A stretch of DNA of 64,000 bases. It comes from Pseudomonas sp. AL03. Its GTDB lineage: Bacteria; Pseudomonadota; Gammaproteobacteria; Pseudomonadales; Pseudomonadaceae. Below, in pieces: positions 8,810-19,923 of this stretch. A program made the translations under genes and the position numbers. The notes beneath the pieces are model-generated. The model saw nothing but the letters and a program-made list of their open reading frames with translations. It had not been told where the DNA came from and did not search any database. The DNA is taken from assembly GCF_029960815.1 (NCBI RefSeq), contig NZ_JASBRE010000001.1, forward strand, positions 372,001-436,000, in the 5' to 3' direction. Each line of letters starts with the position of its first letter. The stretch's first letter is position 1.

Positions 8810-9070
8810 TTAATGCCCTGAGGGCGTGTCGATGGGTGATGTATAGCAAGCATTACCGGTAAGAAACAGCATCAGATCCGTGGGTAATTTTAGGGAGCAG
8901 AGCTGTTCTATCGCGTTGATTTGTTCCGCTGTAAGCCGATAGTCATAGACGCAGTCATCGTCCTTCGCCCACCCCAGGATCGGCTTGAGATCCTCGACAG
9001 AAACCGGGATTTCCTTTTCATAGGACGCGAAATCCTCGCCTTCCGGAACGCCCATAAGCACGTGTTTCAT
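8810..9070 (-). CDS. DUF7683-like small protein (86 aa)
   Basis: An 86-residue acidic protein: MKHVLMGVPEGEDFASYEKEIP, then LKPILGWAKDDDCVYDYRL, then EQINAIEQLCSL. The pattern of basic start, EIPV strand, Y-x-Y and INAIEQL matches the DUF7683 family as I know it. The start at 9070 has a good SD (AAGGAAG). The function is unknown. Proteins of this size and acidity are often found beside polymorphic toxins as immunity proteins, but no toxin is adjacent here. Confidence 0.6.
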   Translation of the reverse strand: MKHVLMGVPEGEDFASYEKEIPVSVEDLKPILGWAKDDDCVYDYRLTAEQINAIEQLCSLKLPTDLMLFLTGNACYTSPIDTPSGH

Positions 9071-9213
9071 TGCTCGAACTTCCTTGTAGGGTCTGCTGGT
9101 TTGTTTCGAATTCCAGTTTCGTGGCTCAACTCTCAGCTTCGCCCTGAACTGAGCATCGCCAGCCCGAAATCCTCAGGACCAATCCCAAATTCCAATCAAC
9201 ACCCAAAACCCCT

Positions 9214-9236
9214 GTGGGAGCGAGCCTGCTCGCGAA
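9214..9236. repeat. Single REP element
   Basis: One pseudomonad REP unit, core GCGAGCCTGCTCGCG within GTGGGAGC...GCGAA. It lies between the DUF3916-like and DUF7683-like genes. Unlike the other REPs in this window it has no inverted partner and uses a slightly different core sequence. Confidence 0.85.
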
Positions 9237-9241
9237 AGCCG

Positions 9242-9742
9242 TCAGGCCGGTTCTCCGATGCACCACCACTGTACTGCGACCTCATCGTCAGGTTGAGTTA
9301 CGTCATGCCCGTGCTCGACGAAATTCGCTGGTGTGTGCAACGCAAGAGCATGACTGATCCGCTCTGGCATGAGAGCGTTAGTCTCACCGAGAAAACCCAG
9401 ATAATAGTCCCGGTCATAGAAGAGGGTGACCTCGCTCTGATGAACCCATGGCCACACCAGCAGGCAAGCGACCCGGTAGTAACCCTGTGAGTGGTCAGCA
9501 GCGTTGGACAGGTGGCAAGCGGCTTCGAGCAGTTGCTGAATGCAGAAGGCCTGAACTTCGATTCTTGCTTGAGGGCCTTGAACCAAGGCCGCGTGCACCG
9601 GGATCTTCCAATGTGTGTAGCGCTCCATGCGCCCGGATCGCGGGTAAAACTCGTCGCGAAAGCTGGAGGCCCATTGTTCCAGAGCACGAAGGCGGCGGGG
9701 AACGCCTCTGATCGGCTTGTTGCTGAGAGCGATTTGCCGCAT
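9242..9742 (-). CDS. DUF3916-like protein (166 aa)
   Basis: A 166-residue protein with the DUF3916 pattern: RGVPRRLRALEQWASSFRDEF, then HWKIPVHAALVQGP, then a helix QQLLEAACHL, then SEVTLFYDRDYYLGFLG. The function of the family is unknown to me. The ATG at 9742 has AAGGA at seven to eight bases. The gene lies in a minus-strand block of three small genes with no recognised metabolic role next to a tRNA gene, which suggests accessory content. Confidence 0.65.
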   Translation of the reverse strand: MRQIALSNKPIRGVPRRLRALEQWASSFRDEFYPRSGRMERYTHWKIPVHAALVQGPQARIEVQAFCIQQLLEAACHLSNAADHSQGYYRVACLLVWPWVHQSEVTLFYDRDYYLGFLGETNALMPERISHALALHTPANFVEHGHDVTQPDDEVAVQWWCIGEPA

Positions 9743-9886
9743 TGATACGTCCTTGTGATGCCGAAAAGTCTTTCATTGTGTCTGCTGGCGCAATGGAAAA
9801 GTGGACAGATTTGTTTCCATATCTGCCAAAGCCGTACCCAGTACCAGCGGGTGTAAAGGCGTGACAAGCTTGCCTAACACGATCAT

Positions 9887-10216
9887 TCACTGAATATCTT
9901 TCAAGTATCCCTTTAGTGCAGTGAGCGGCGTATCAAGCTGCTCCATTGTCTGCGCATTGCTGACATTAGCTGACAACCGTTGCAGTTCACGCCCAAGCGG
10001 CGTATCAGCCCCGCCTATAGCGTCTAGCGCCAAACCTGCGCAGTGCGCCACTCTAAGCTGAATACTCTCGACATCACCCCGGCGCACCAGCAAGCCAAAT
10101 ACCTCCCGCTCGTAATCGCTCATGATCGGATCATCCCGCAGAATCGGACTCGACCCCTCCGTCTCATAAGCCAGCTTCAGACAGAACAAAGCAACAGTTT
10201 CCAGCAGCAGTTCCAT
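9887..10216 (-). CDS. Hypothetical protein (109 aa)
   Basis: A mostly helical 109-residue protein that I do not recognise. An AAGGA sequence eight bases before the ATG at 10216 supports this start; an internal ATG at 10123 (MSDYEREVFGLLVRRGD) is an alternative. Residues 1-31 are hydrophobic at the start (MELLLETVALFCLKLAYE) but contain Glu and Lys, so a membrane segment is unlikely. It is the rightmost of three small minus-strand genes between the fds operon and tRNA-Leu. Confidence 0.6.
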   Translation of the reverse strand: MELLLETVALFCLKLAYETEGSSPILRDDPIMSDYEREVFGLLVRRGDVESIQLRVAHCAGLALDAIGGADTPLGRELQRLSANVSNAQTMEQLDTPLTALKGYLKDIQ

Positions 10217-10327
10217 GAGATGAATCCTTGAGAAATGTCGTACCGGCCGCGGGCGGGGAGATCAAAAGAATCTCCAGCAAGCCGGCTCCTGCGGGTCGGC
10301 GGCGTATCGCCCACTTTATCGCAGACG

Positions 10328-10356
10328 AAAAAAAAGGCCTTGCAAAGCAAGACCTT
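10328..10356 (-). terminator. Terminator of tRNA-Leu
   Basis: On the minus strand, AAGGTCTTGC / GCAAGGCCTT (10 bp with one G-T pair, TTT loop) is followed by a run of T. It starts about ten bases after the tRNA CCA end, as expected for a monocistronic tRNA transcript. Confidence 0.8.
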
Positions 10357-10365
10357 TCTTAATTT

Positions 10366-10450
10366 TGGTGCCCCGAGGGAGACTCGAACTCCCACTTCTT
10401 GCGAAAACGGATTTTGAATCCGCCGCGTCTACCAATTCCGCCATCAGGGC
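10366..10450 (-). tRNA. tRNA-Leu (anticodon CAA)
   Basis: An 85-base tRNA on the minus strand with the acceptor stem GCCCTGA pairing with the 3-prime end before an encoded CCA (10366-10368). The T-arm is GGGAGTTCGAGTCTCCC, a long variable arm identifies it as class II, and the anticodon loop TTCAAAA gives anticodon CAA, which reads UUG. Confidence 0.95.
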
Positions 10451-10463
10451 TCAATGGCGGCGA

Positions 10464-10492
10464 AGTATAGAGATGAGATTACCGTCGGTCAA
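10464..10492 (-). promoter_or_regulatory. Sigma70 promoter of tRNA-Leu
   Basis: On the minus strand TTGACC (10492-10487) is followed by a 17-base spacer and TATACT (10469-10464). The -10 box lies 13 bases before the tRNA 5-prime end at 10450, leaving a very short 5-prime leader. Confidence 0.75.
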
Positions 10493-10557
10493 TCAGGTAC
10501 ATAGAGAATTTTCACTATTTCGGCTAGACTTCCGGCCCCTGCTAGACGAACCCCATC

Positions 10558-12737
<2,180 letters not shown>

Positions 12738-12780
12738 GTTTTCTGACCCCAAGATTCAACATTTGCAACTGGAGTGCTAA

Positions 12781-13116
12781 ATGAGCTTTTTTATCTCTAA
12801 TGCCATGGCTGACGCTGCTGCACCTGCGGCAGGCCCAATGGGTGGTGGTTTTGAGTGGATTTTCCTGGTCGGTTTCCTGGTCATCTTCTACCTGATGATC
12901 TGGCGTCCACAGGCCAAGCGCGCCAAAGAGCAGAAGAACCTGCTCGGCAGCCTGCAGAAAGGCGACGAAGTTGTGACCACCGGTGGTATCGCCGGCAAGA
13001 TCACTAAAGTGGCAGACGATTTCGTTGTTCTGGAAGTTTCCGACACCATCGAAATGAAGTTTCAGAAAGGCGCCATCGCCGCCACGCTGCCAAAAGGCAC
13101 GCTGAAAGCGATCTAA
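12781..13116 (+). CDS. yajC: Preprotein translocase accessory subunit YajC
   Basis: A 111-residue inner-membrane protein with one transmembrane helix (WIFLVGFLVIFYLMIW, about residues 25-41), then RPQAKRAKEQKNLLGSLQKGDEVVTTGGIAG, the conserved cytoplasmic YajC core. It belongs to the SecDF-YajC accessory complex of SecYEG. GGAG sits at good spacing before the ATG. A GC-rich hairpin (GGGGCGC/GCGCCCC, about 13140-13158) lies between it and secD but has no T-run. Confidence 0.95.
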   Translation: MSFFISNAMADAAAPAAGPMGGGFEWIFLVGFLVIFYLMIWRPQAKRAKEQKNLLGSLQKGDEVVTTGGIAGKITKVADDFVVLEVSDTIEMKFQKGAIAATLPKGTLKAI

Positions 13117-13179
13117 GTTTCAACTTCTACTCAATCGACGGGGCGCGCAAGGCGCCCCGCGTCATAAGCGGGCGGCGTG

Positions 13180-15048
13180 ATGCTGAACAAATACCCTCTG
13201 TGGAAATACATTCTGATCCTGGCGGTGCTGGCGGTCGGTCTGATTTATTCCGCTCCCAATCTATATCCTGATGACCCGGCTATTCAGGTCAGTGGTGCAA
13301 GCACTGCGCTGCAAGTGACTCAGGCTGATCTGGATCGTGTGGGCGCAGCGCTCAAGGAATCCGGGATCAATGTCAAGGCTGCCACCCTGGCAGCGAACGG
13401 CAAGGGCGGTCTGATTCGTCTGACCAAGGCTGAAGACCAGCTGCCTGCCAAAGACGTCGTGCGCAAGGCATTGGGTGATGACTACGTCGTTGCACTGAAC
13501 CTTGCACAAACCACCCCGCAATGGCTGCGCAGCTTTGGCGCGCACCCGATGAAGCTGGGTCTGGACTTGTCCGGTGGTGTGCACTTCCTGCTCGAAGTGG
13601 ACATGGACAAAGCCCTCGACGCGCGCTTGAAAGTCTACGAAGGCGACGTCAAGAGCCTGTTGCGTAAAGAGAAACTGCGCTATCGCAGCCTGCCACAACT
13701 CGATGGTGCCATTCAGCTGGGTTTCAGTGATGAAGCGTCCCGCGAACAGGCCCGTGCACTGATCCGTAAGAACTTCAGCGATTTCGACATTGTTCCGGCC
13801 GACCTCAATGGTCAGGCGGTGCTGCGTCTGGCGATGACCCCGGCCAAGCTGGCGGAAATCCGCGAATACTCCATCAAGCAGAACTTGACCACGGTACGTA
13901 ACCGCGTCAACGAGCTGGGTGTTGCCGAACCCATCGTTCAGCGTCAGGGCGCCAACCGCATCGTGGTTGAGCTGCCGGGCGTGCAAGACACCGCCGAAGC
14001 CAAGCGTATCCTCGGCAAGACGGCCAACCTTGAGTTCCGTCTGGCCGCTGAGCCTGGTGCATCGAAAGCCACTTCTGAAAGCTTCGAATTCCGTGAAGGC
14101 AATCGTCCGCCAGCGCAAATCGAGCGCGGCTTGATCATCACGGGTGACCAGGTCACCGATGCCAAGGCTGGCTTCGGCGAGCAAGGCACGCCTGAAGTGA
14201 ACATCCGTCTGGATGGCCACGGTGGCGAGCTGATGAGTCGTGCGACCCGCAGCAACGTCGGTCGCAGCATGGCGGTGATCTTCATCGAGCAACGCCCGGT
14301 CACCACTTACGTCAAGAAAATGGTTAACGGCGTCGAGAAAGACGTGCCGGTTCAAACCTTCAAGGAAGAGAAGAAGATCATCAGCCTGGCGACCATCCAG
14401 TCGCCGCTGGGTGCTCAATTCCGTATCACTGGCCTGAACGGGCAGGGCGAGTCGTCCGAACTGGCGCTGCTGTTGCGTGCAGGTGGTCTGGCTGCACCGA
14501 TGTACTTCGCTGAAGAGCGCACCATTGGCCCAAGCCTGGGTGCCGACAACATCGTCAAGGGTGTCGATGCATCGCTGTGGGGCATGCTGTTTGTCTCGCT
14601 GTTCATCATCGCCATCTACCGCTTCTTCGGCATCATTGCCACCGTCGCGCTGACCGTGAACATGGTGATGCTGCTGGCCCTGATGTCGCTGCTGGGTGCA
14701 ACGCTGACCCTGCCGGGTATCGCCGGTATCGTGTTGACCATGGGTATGGCGGTCGACGCCAACGTTCTGATCTTCTCGCGGATACGCGAAGAGATCGCGG
14801 CGGGCATGACCGTACAGCGGGCAATCAACGAAGGCTTCGGCCGGGCATTTACTGCGATTCTCGACGCCAACCTGACAACACTGTTGGTCGGCGGGATTCT
14901 CTTTGCGATGGGCACCGGCCCGGTCAAAGGCTTCGCAGTGACCATGTCCCTCGGGATCTTTACCTCGATGTTCACGGCCATCATGGTGACCCGCGCGATG
15001 GTCAACCTGATCTTCGGCGGTCGAGACTTCAAGAAGTTGTGGATTTAA
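13180..15048 (+). CDS. secD: Protein translocase subunit SecD
   Basis: A 622-residue membrane protein that uses the proton gradient to pull exported proteins across the inner membrane with SecF. It has an N-terminal helix (YILILAVLAVGLIYSAP), a large periplasmic domain with LGLDLSGGVHFLLEVD, and five C-terminal helices. These include the conserved TMGMAVDANVLIFSRIREE, whose Asp and Arg belong to the proton path. I chose ATG 13180 rather than the GTG three bases upstream. SecF follows after nine bases. Confidence 0.96.
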   Translation: MLNKYPLWKYILILAVLAVGLIYSAPNLYPDDPAIQVSGASTALQVTQADLDRVGAALKESGINVKAATLAANGKGGLIRLTKAEDQLPAKDVVRKALGDDYVVALNLAQTTPQWLRSFGAHPMKLGLDLSGGVHFLLEVDMDKALDARLKVYEGDVKSLLRKEKLRYRSLPQLDGAIQLGFSDEASREQARALIRKNFSDFDIVPADLNGQAVLRLAMTPAKLAEIREYSIKQNLTTVRNRVNELGVAEPIVQRQGANRIVVELPGVQDTAEAKRILGKTANLEFRLAAEPGASKATSESFEFREGNRPPAQIERGLIITGDQVTDAKAGFGEQGTPEVNIRLDGHGGELMSRATRSNVGRSMAVIFIEQRPVTTYVKKMVNGVEKDVPVQTFKEEKKIISLATIQSPLGAQFRITGLNGQGESSELALLLRAGGLAAPMYFAEERTIGPSLGADNIVKGVDASLWGMLFVSLFIIAIYRFFGIIATVALTVNMVMLLALMSLLGATLTLPGIAGIVLTMGMAVDANVLIFSRIREEIAAGMTVQRAINEGFGRAFTAILDANLTTLLVGGILFAMGTGPVKGFAVTMSLGIFTSMFTAIMVTRAMVNLIFGGRDFKKLWI

Positions 15049-15057
15049 GGGGCTGCC

Positions 15058-15972
15058 ATGTTACGTACAATCAACTTCATGGGCGTTCGCAACGTTGCGT
15101 TCGGCGTCACATTGTTTCTTACCTTACTGGCATTGTTCAGCGTCGCCACCAAGGGCATGAACTGGGGCCTGGACTTCACCGGCGGTACGCTCATCGAGCT
15201 GACCTACGAACGTCCGGCCGATGTCACCAAGGTGCGTGAGCAGCTGGCCACTTCGGGTTATCACGAGGCGATCGTACAGAGCTTCGGTGCTACGACCGAT
15301 TTGCTGGTGCGCATGCCGGGTGAAGATCCGCAGTTGGGCCACCAAGTGGCAGAGGCGCTGCAGAAAGTCGGCGGCGACAACCCAGCGGTGGTCAAGCGCG
15401 TCGAGTTCGTCGGCCCGCAGGTGGGTGAAGAGCTGCGCGATCAGGGCGGCCTCGGCATGCTGATGGCGCTGGGCGGTATTCTGATCTACCTGGCTTTCCG
15501 CTTTCAGTGGAAGTTTGCGGTCGGCGCCATTGTCTCGTTGATTCACGACGTGATCGTGACCATCGGTATCCTGTCGTTCTTCCAGATCACCTTCGACCTG
15601 ACGGTGCTGGCGGCGGTACTGGCGATCATCGGTTACTCGCTCAACGACACCATCGTGGTATTCGACCGGGTTCGTGAGAATTTCCGTGTCCTGCGCAAGG
15701 CCAGCCTGATCGAGAACATCAACATCTCGACCACGCAAACCTTGCTGCGGACCATGGCGACTTCGATCTCCACCTTGCTGGCGATCGCGGCCCTGTTGTT
15801 CTTCGGTGGCGACAATTTGTTCGGCTTCTCCATCTCCCTGTTTATCGGTGTTCTGGCGGGTACTTACTCGTCGATCTACATCGCCAACGTCGTGCTGATC
15901 TGGCTGAACCTGAGCACCGAGGATCTGATTCCTGCTGTGGCGACCGATAAGGAAGTCGACGACCGCCCGTAA
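15058..15972 (+). CDS. secF: Protein translocase subunit SecF
   Basis: A 304-residue partner of SecD, with an N-terminal helix, periplasmic WGLDFTGGTLIEL, and C-terminal helices with GYSLNDTIVVFDRVRENFR, the SecF signature. It is of the usual length and ends the queA-tgt-yajC-secDF transcription unit, since a strong terminator follows 27 bases later. Confidence 0.96.
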   Translation: MLRTINFMGVRNVAFGVTLFLTLLALFSVATKGMNWGLDFTGGTLIELTYERPADVTKVREQLATSGYHEAIVQSFGATTDLLVRMPGEDPQLGHQVAEALQKVGGDNPAVVKRVEFVGPQVGEELRDQGGLGMLMALGGILIYLAFRFQWKFAVGAIVSLIHDVIVTIGILSFFQITFDLTVLAAVLAIIGYSLNDTIVVFDRVRENFRVLRKASLIENINISTTQTLLRTMATSISTLLAIAALLFFGGDNLFGFSISLFIGVLAGTYSSIYIANVVLIWLNLSTEDLIPAVATDKEVDDRP

Positions 15973-15998
15973 CGGCCATCGCCTTCCTGTTGTCTGCC

Positions 15999-16032
15999 AA
16001 AAAAGGCGCGAATTGAACTCGCGCCTTTTTTT
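15999..16032 (+). terminator. Rho-independent terminator after secF
   Basis: The hairpin AAAAAGGCGCGA / TCGCGCCTTTTT with a short AT-rich loop is followed by seven Ts. The A-run on the other side could also allow function on the minus strand, but no minus gene ends here. Confidence 0.9.
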
Positions 16033-16091
16033 ATGCTCCAAGGTTGGGAGAAGCGCGGGTATGTCCCGCATGTGATGGTCAGGAGGTTCAT

Positions 16092-16640
16092 GTGAACAAG
16101 TCGTTGCTGGTTGGTGCGGTATTGGGTGCTGTCGGTGTGACTGCCGGGGGTGCTGTTGCCACCTACAGCCTGGTTAAAAGCGGCCCTGAGTATGCGCAAG
16201 TTCTAGCCGTCGAACCGGTCAAGACACAAATCAAGACGCCACGTGAAGTGTGCAAGGACGTTGCAGTAACCCGACAGGCGCCGGTGAAAGATCAACATCA
16301 GATCGCCGGTACGGTGGTGGGTGCGCTGGCGGGTGGCCTATTGGGCAACCAGATCGGCGGCGGTACGGGCAAGAAGATCGCCACAGTGGCCGGTGCGGTC
16401 GGCGGCGGTTATGCGGGCAACAAGGTGCAGGAGGGCATGCAGGAGCGTGACACCTACACCACGACTCAAACTCGCTGCAACACGGTCAATGACATCAGCG
16501 ACAAAGTTGTAGGTTATGACGTTCGTTATTCGCTCGACGGCAAGGAAGGCAAGGTGCGGATGGACCGCGATCCGGGCAACCAGATTCCGGTCGACAAGGA
16601 AGGTAAGTTGGTTCTGTCGCAGAACGAACCGGCTCAATAA
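16092..16640 (+). CDS. Glycine-zipper 2TM domain envelope protein
   Basis: A 182-residue protein. GTG at 16092 is preceded by a perfect AGGAGG at five bases, while the in-frame upstream region has no comparable start. It has an N-terminal signal or anchor helix (LLVGAVLGAVGVTAGGAVATY). Residues about 71-112 form a glycine zipper (GTVVGALAGGLLGNQIGGG, then AGAVGGGYAGNKV), the pattern of the glycine-zipper 2TM (Rick_17kDa) family. Two Cys residues (in REVCKDV and TRCNTV) flank the zipper and may form a disulphide. Its role in the envelope is unknown. Terminators lie on both sides, so it is monocistronic. Confidence 0.85.
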   Translation: MNKSLLVGAVLGAVGVTAGGAVATYSLVKSGPEYAQVLAVEPVKTQIKTPREVCKDVAVTRQAPVKDQHQIAGTVVGALAGGLLGNQIGGGTGKKIATVAGAVGGGYAGNKVQEGMQERDTYTTTQTRCNTVNDISDKVVGYDVRYSLDGKEGKVRMDRDPGNQIPVDKEGKLVLSQNEPAQ

Positions 16641-16659
16641 ATAGTTGAAAGTCAGATTC

Positions 16660-16689
16660 AAAAAAAAGCACCCCGAAGGGTGCTTTTTT
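16660..16689. terminator. Bidirectional terminator between the glycine-zipper gene and suhB
   Basis: The stem AGCACCC / GGGTGCT with tetraloop CGAA is flanked by an A-run on the left and a T-run on the right, so it can end transcripts from both converging genes. Confidence 0.9.
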
Positions 16690-16701
16690 GTGGCCGGGCG
16701 C

Positions 16702-17517
16702 TTAGCGCTTAAGCGAAGCCGGCAGGTGCGGCTGGATGGCCGTCAATACTGCTTTGAAGCACTTGGTGTTGCCGGCAACGACGTGGCCTTTCTCAAGGAA
16801 ATCGTGACCGCCGGTGAAGTCGCTCACCAGGCCGCCTGCTTCCTGGATCAGCAGGGCGCCTGCCGCCATGTCCCACTCGGACAGGCCCGATTCCCAGAAG
16901 GCGTCGAAACGACCAGCAGCCACATAGGCCAGGTCCAGGCTCGCCGAGCCAGCGCGGCGGATGCCGGCAGTCTGGCCAACCAGGGCGCGGAACATGCCCA
17001 GGTAGTTCTCGAGGTTGTCCATCTGGTCATCGCGGAACGGGAAGCCGGTACCCAGCAGGGCGCCGTCCAGGCTGGTGCGGCCGCTGACGCGCAGACGACG
17101 ACCGTTCAGTTGAGCGCCACGACCACGGCTGGCAGTGAATTCTTCCTGGCGAACCGGGTCCAGAACAACAGCGTGTTCCAGGCGACCGCGGTATTTGCAG
17201 GCGATGCTGACAGCGAAGTGAGGAATGCCGCGCAGGAAGTTGGTGGTGCCGTCCAGTGGATCGATGATCCACAGGTATTCTTCGCCTTCGCCGCTACCCG
17301 GGTGCATGCCGGTTTCTTCGCCGAGAATGCCGTGGGTAGGGTAGGCCTTGCGCAGCGCGTCGATGATTTTCTGTTCGGCGGCGCGATCCACCTCGGATAC
17401 GTAATCCTTGGCGTCTTTTTCGTCGACCTTGATGGTATCCAGGCGCTCGATGGAGCGGAAGATCAATTCACTGGCGCTGCGGGCGGCGCGCAGCGCGATA
17501 TTCAGCATGGGCTGCAT
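16702..17517 (-). CDS. suhB: Inositol-1-monophosphatase family protein
   Basis: A 271-residue Mg2+-dependent phosphatase. IMPase motifs are LGEETG (about 65-70), WIIDPLDGTTNFLRG (about 83-97) and the C-terminal LSEWDMAAGALLIQEAGG. SuhB hydrolyses myo-inositol-1-phosphate. In Escherichia coli SuhB also joins the rRNA antitermination complex, and in Pseudomonas suhB affects virulence regulation. The gene is divergent from trmJ. Confidence 0.95.
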   Translation of the reverse strand: MQPMLNIALRAARSASELIFRSIERLDTIKVDEKDAKDYVSEVDRAAEQKIIDALRKAYPTHGILGEETGMHPGSGEGEEYLWIIDPLDGTTNFLRGIPHFAVSIACKYRGRLEHAVVLDPVRQEEFTASRGRGAQLNGRRLRVSGRTSLDGALLGTGFPFRDDQMDNLENYLGMFRALVGQTAGIRRAGSASLDLAYVAAGRFDAFWESGLSEWDMAAGALLIQEAGGLVSDFTGGHDFLEKGHVVAGNTKCFKAVLTAIQPHLPASLKR

Positions 17518-17663
17518 GGATGTGTCACCTAAGGTTGTTAAAGAAAGCCGGGCATTCTATCAGAAAGTTTCTACAGGTGAAGGTCAGTGTTCGCTTTCAT
17601 AGCTTAACGGTAGGTTGAGCTGTAAGATTCTGCTCCCCATTAACGTGTTCGAGAGCGCCTCCC

Positions 17664-18434
17664 TTGCTGCATAACATTCGTGTCGTCCTGGTCAATACCA
17701 GCCATCCCGGCAACATCGGCGGGGCTGCGCGTGCTATGAAGAACATGGGCCTGTCGCGGCTGGTGCTGGTCGAACCGCGGTTGTTCCCGCACCACGAGGC
17801 TGATGCTCGTGCCTCCGGCGCCGGGGATATCCTTGAAAACGCGCAAGTCGTCGCCACCTTGGAAGATGCCTTGGTCGGCTGCAATCTGGTGCTCGGCACC
17901 AGCGCTCGCGACCGGCGCATTCCCTGGCCGTTGCTCGATCCCCGCGAGTGCGGCGTGAAAGTGGTCGAGGAGGCCGGGCAGGGTGCCGAGATTGCCTTGG
18001 TGTTTGGTCGTGAAGATTCCGGCCTGACCAATGAAGAGCTGCAGCGATGTCATTATCACGTGCACATCCCATCAGACCCTGAGTTCAGTTCGCTGAACCT
18101 TGGGGCAGCGGTGCAGGTGTTGAGCTATGAAGTACGGATGTCCTGGCTCGCGGCCCAAGGTCAGCCGAGCAAGGTCGAAAAGGATGAAGTGGCGTCCATT
18201 AAAAGTGGTGAGCTGGCGACCATGGATGAACTGGAGCGATTCTATGAGCACCTGGAGCAAACCCTGGTGGCCATCGAGTTCCTCGATCCGGAAAAACCAC
18301 GGCACTTGATGGCGCGCCTGCGCCGGTTGTACGGACGCAGCTCGGTCAGCCGGGCGGAAATGAATATATTGCGTGGCATCCTCACGGAAACCCAGAAAGC
18401 GGCCCGTGGCGAGCTTCTTAAGCGGAAGGATTAA
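17664..18434 (+). CDS. trmJ: tRNA (cytidine/uridine-2'-O)-methyltransferase TrmJ
   Basis: A 256-residue SPOUT methyltransferase that methylates the 2-prime O of nucleotide 32 in tRNAs. Its sequence ([20 protein letters not shown] then [10 protein letters not shown], and [15 protein letters not shown]) covers the SPOUT substrate and trefoil-knot SAM-binding motifs. The start is TTG at 17664, since no ATG or GTG fits before the conserved NIRVVLV. GAGAG lies upstream. cysE begins two bases after the stop. Confidence 0.93.
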   Translation: MLHNIRVVLVNTSHPGNIGGAARAMKNMGLSRLVLVEPRLFPHHEADARASGAGDILENAQVVATLEDALVGCNLVLGTSARDRRIPWPLLDPRECGVKVVEEAGQGAEIALVFGREDSGLTNEELQRCHYHVHIPSDPEFSSLNLGAAVQVLSYEVRMSWLAAQGQPSKVEKDEVASIKSGELATMDELERFYEHLEQTLVAIEFLDPEKPRHLMARLRRLYGRSSVSRAEMNILRGILTETQKAARGELLKRKD

Positions 18435-18436
18435 AA

Positions 18437-19213
18437 ATGTTCGAGCGTTTGCGTGAAGATATCCAGAGTGTTTTCCATCGTGATCCGGCAGCGCGCAACG
18501 CCTTTGAAGTTCTGACGTGCTACCCGGGCATGCACGCCATCTGGATCCACCGCCTGTCGTCGGCCCTGTGGGGGATGGGCTGGAAGTGGCTGGCGCGATT
18601 GGTGTCGAATTTCGGTCGCTGGTTGACCGGGATTGAGATCCATCCGGGCGCCAAGGTTGGTCGTCGTTTCTTTATCGACCATGGCATGGGCATCGTCATC
18701 GGTGAAACCGCTGAGATCGGCAATGACGTCACCCTTTATCAGGGCGTGACCCTGGGTGGCACCAGCTGGAACAAGGGCAAGCGTCACCCGACGCTTGAAG
18801 ATGGCGTGGTAGTGGGGGCGGGCGCCAAGGTGCTGGGTCCGTTTACTGTCGGTGCGGGTGCCAAGATCGGCTCCAATGCCGTGGTGACCAAGGCGGTTCC
18901 GGCCGGCGCGACGGTGGTCGGCATTCCGGGGCGGATCATCGTCAAATCCGATGACGAGCAGGACGCCAAGCGCAAGGCCATGGCCGAGAAGATCGGCTTT
19001 GATGCCTACGGCGTCGGCGAAGACATGCCCGACCCGGTGGCTCGCGCCATTGGTCAGCTGCTCGATCACCTGCAGGCGGTCGATGGTCGCCTGGAGGGTA
19101 TGTGCGGTGCGTTGAAGGATCTGGGTAGCAACTATTGCGCCAAGGATCTGCCTGAGTTGCGCGAAGAAGACTTCGCCTGCGTCAAGGACAAAGACGAAAG
19201 CAAGGCCGGCTAA
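18437..19213 (+). CDS. cysE: Serine O-acetyltransferase
   Basis: A 258-residue enzyme that acetylates L-serine from acetyl-CoA, the first step of cysteine synthesis. The N-terminal helical part is [21 protein letters not shown]. The left-handed beta-helix hexapeptide repeats follow ([52 protein letters not shown]). GGAAGGA precedes the ATG, inside the end of trmJ. It lies next to the isc cluster, whose substrate is cysteine. Confidence 0.95.
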   Translation: MFERLREDIQSVFHRDPAARNAFEVLTCYPGMHAIWIHRLSSALWGMGWKWLARLVSNFGRWLTGIEIHPGAKVGRRFFIDHGMGIVIGETAEIGNDVTLYQGVTLGGTSWNKGKRHPTLEDGVVVGAGAKVLGPFTVGAGAKIGSNAVVTKAVPAGATVVGIPGRIIVKSDDEQDAKRKAMAEKIGFDAYGVGEDMPDPVARAIGQLLDHLQAVDGRLEGMCGALKDLGSNYCAKDLPELREEDFACVKDKDESKAG

Positions 19214-19317
19214 ATCCGGACGGGTTCTTCGCGAGCAATTGCTGGCTGTTCCCGGCCAGCCTTTGTTATGATGCGCGCGCTCTTTTGCGGGTAATCCTGA
19301 GTAAAGCACTAGGTCTT

Positions 19318-19350
19318 ATAGTTGACTTAAATACTCGGGAATTGCATACT
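19318..19350 (+). promoter_or_regulatory. iscR promoter with overlapping type 1 IscR box
   Basis: TTGACT (19322-19327), a 17-base spacer and CATACT (19345-19350) form a sigma70 promoter. The stretch 19318-19343 starts ATAGTTGACT and ends ACTCGGGAATT, close to the type 1 IscR-binding consensus (ATA-SYY-GACT ... AGTC-RRS-TAT). Holo-IscR bound here would block the polymerase, giving the expected negative feedback on the isc operon. Confidence 0.7.
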
Positions 19351-19381
19351 CGCCCCATTCTGAACTCCGTGGTAATTGTCC

Positions 19382-19873
19382 ATGCGACTGACTACAAAAG
19401 GCCGATACGCCGTGACCGCCATGCTTGACCTGGCGTTGCATGCGCAGCACGGGCCGGTGTCCCTGGCCGATATCTCCGAGCGCCAAGGCATCTCCCTGTC
19501 CTACCTCGAACAGCTCTTCGCCAAATTGCGCCGCAGCAATCTGGTGTCCAGTGTTCGTGGCCCAGGCGGTGGCTACCAGCTATCGCGCGACATGCAGGGC
19601 ATCCAGGTTGCCCAGGTGATCGATGCGGTGAACGAATCGGTCGATGCAACCAAATGCCAGGGCCAGGGCGATTGCCATCAAGGCGACACCTGTCTGACCC
19701 ACCACTTGTGGTGCGATCTGAGCCTGCAGATTCACGAATTTCTGAGCGGTATCAGCTTGGCTGACCTTGTCACTCGCCGTGAGGTACAAGAAGTAGCCCA
19801 GCGTCAGGATCAGCGTCGTTGCAACAGCAAGACGCCACGCCTGGACAAGATTGAAGCGTCCGCCGTCGAATGA
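19382..19873 (+). CDS. iscR: Fe-S cluster assembly transcriptional regulator IscR
   Basis: A 163-residue Rrf2-family regulator. The winged HTH is at the N-terminus ([20 protein letters not shown], then [21 protein letters not shown]). The 2Fe-2S ligands C92, C98, C104 and H107 are all present with the same numbering as E. coli IscR. The C-terminal tail beyond residue 135 is variable. It represses its own operon when it carries a cluster. Confidence 0.95.
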   Translation: MRLTTKGRYAVTAMLDLALHAQHGPVSLADISERQGISLSYLEQLFAKLRRSNLVSSVRGPGGGYQLSRDMQGIQVAQVIDAVNESVDATKCQGQGDCHQGDTCLTHHLWCDLSLQIHEFLSGISLADLVTRREVQEVAQRQDQRRCNSKTPRLDKIEASAVE

Positions 19874-19923
19874 CAGCCAAAGAGCTAGCGGCACGCCAGC
19901 CAGCCTGATTTAGGAGATAGTCC

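Noticed and set aside
8600..10450. tRNA-Leu as the attachment site of an integrated element covering the three small genes
   Set aside because: I looked for a second copy of the tRNA 3-prime end to the left of the gene block and found only short chance matches; no integrase is present.
13139..13158. GC-rich hairpin between yajC and secD as a terminator
   Set aside because: There is no T-run after the stem, and yajC-secDF are normally co-transcribed. It may only slow the polymerase or stabilise mRNA.
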